The notes below the pieces were generated by a model, which was not told the DNA's origin, ran no database searches, and saw only the letters and a program-made list of their open reading frames with translations. A DNA stretch of 64,000 nt from Malurus cyaneus samueli (lineage: Eukaryota > Chordata > Aves > Passeriformes > Maluridae). Location: positions 80,560,187 to 80,624,186 of the forward strand of contig CM019215.1 in NCBI GenBank assembly GCA_009741485.1. The letters run 5' to 3'. Of this stretch, positions 63,372 through 64,000 are shown in pieces (within the stretch, counting starts at the first letter, position 1; each line of letters begins with the position of its first letter). Both the position numbers and the translations under genes were made by a program.

Positions 63372-63407
63372 AGTGAATTTCAGGCTTTTAAACCCACGAC
63401 AGTCCAG

Positions 63408-64000
63408 GTAAGAGATTTTGTTGTGTCCAGTTAGAATGCACAGATCTTGATACAGCTTAGAGTTTTGGGCTGATGAAGGAACATTTGTTTTTACTTTTTT
63501 CATACTGATACTTCCACAGATGTGAGAGCTGGATGAGCACAAGAAAAGAGCTGCTAAGTGAGTTATGGTTAATCTGACTAAGGGGCTTGTCTCAGGTGAG
63601 CTGTAGCTAAATACATGCAGTTGACTGCCACGCAGATCTGGGATCCACTAATCCAAGAATATTTATTGTCCTGAGCTTTACATCGGAATCACCCCAGGGT
63701 CCTTCTCTGCAGTTATTAAAGAGAAATAAGTGCTTCTAGAAAATAATTAATGTCATGCTATGGTAGACATCTAGGTACAGATAAATCATGCTATTTCTCT
63801 TTGTTGACATCAAAATGGCTTTATTTCAGCAAGAATAATAGCACATTCCACATGAAAACTTGCAGTATTTTTTTTTTCAGATTACTGCTAACATTCTAAT
63901 ACGAAGAGTTTAAGATCGGTGTGTGATTTCATATCCACACTGCACAGATTATCTAACCTCTGCTACATCAGTTATGGGGTCTGAGAGAGAGACTTATGGG
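63408..64000. other. Non-coding DNA at the right edge
   Basis: No recognised gene, RNA or repeat. The minus-strand frame 63342-63542 overlaps the end of the family A element and is not a gene. Confidence 0.45.

Larger units (their letters stand above)
62109..63401 (+). mobile_element. Family A ERV LTR element, copy 3 (1293 bp)
   Basis: Starts TGTCATGGTTTTGCTTGG and ends TTTTAAACCCACGACA. The flanks are a perfect GTCCAG duplication (62103-62108 and 63402-63407). It aligns along its length with the reverse complements of copies 1 and 2, but it lacks the duplicated U3 block they share. The AATAAA signal is at 63160-63165. It keeps CpG sites lost in the other copies, for example GCGGCCGCC near 62379, and is probably the youngest of the three. 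A PBS exactly matching tRNA-Gly(UCC) lies at 63354-63371. No retroviral coding region is present. Open frames within it on both strands are LTR sequence. Confidence 0.92.

Noticed and set aside
1..64000. A new multi-gene system, CRISPR array, operon or intact provirus
   Set aside because: No regularly spaced repeats, gene clusters or gag/pol/env reading frames are present. Apart from LTR elements and CR1 ends the window shows no coding content.

Overview
The window looks like a gene desert or a very long intron from a bird genome. Three things in the sequence point to birds: CR1 LINE 3' ends with the typical avian sequence (20451, 35035 and 56330), LTRs of avian endogenous retrovirus (ERV) type, and AT-rich, CpG-poor DNA with no Alu- or B1-like SINEs. 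A passerine is plausible but I cannot prove it. I found no operons, CRISPR arrays, rRNA, convincing tRNA or recognisable cellular protein-coding gene. All open reading frames are short (under 140 codons) and look like chance frames or pieces of repeats. One 30-codon open segment behind a good splice-acceptor-like tract (14595-14686) is the only exon candidate, and I do not recognise it.

Layout. 1-165: fragment of a 1.3 kb LTR family called 'family A' here. 165-4600: unique AT-rich DNA with a T47 tract. 4600-5165: old avian LTR of another family, minus strand, with one end missing. 5166-26393: mostly unique AT-rich DNA with microsatellites, a CR1 end, and a GC-richer LTR-like patch near 18.5-18.9 kb. 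26394-27764: family A element, minus strand. 29631-30150: possible LTR, minus strand. 35035-35371: CR1 3' end, plus strand. 46557-47844: second family A element, minus strand. 47.9-50.7 kb: six long A tracts. 56330-56480: CR1 end. 57344-58363: possible LTR. 61485-61912: clean 428 bp solo LTR with a perfect 6 bp target-site duplication (TSD). 62109-63401: third family A element, plus strand, with a perfect 6 bp TSD.

The most interesting signal is in the three family A elements. Each is bounded by inverted ends (TGTCATGG / CCC[A/G]TGACA), and copies 1 and 3 have exact duplicated flanks. Each carries, about 30 bp inside its 3' end, an 18-base match to the 3' end of a tRNA including CCA. This is the hallmark of a retroviral primer binding site (PBS). 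Copy 2 matches tRNA-His exactly, copy 1 is the same site with two CpG-decay changes, and copy 3 matches tRNA-Gly(UCC) exactly. A PBS normally lies outside the LTR, so a PBS inside the duplicated-flank boundary, with different tRNAs in related copies, needs explaining. The tRNA matches rest on remembered vertebrate tRNA sequences, not on a search.
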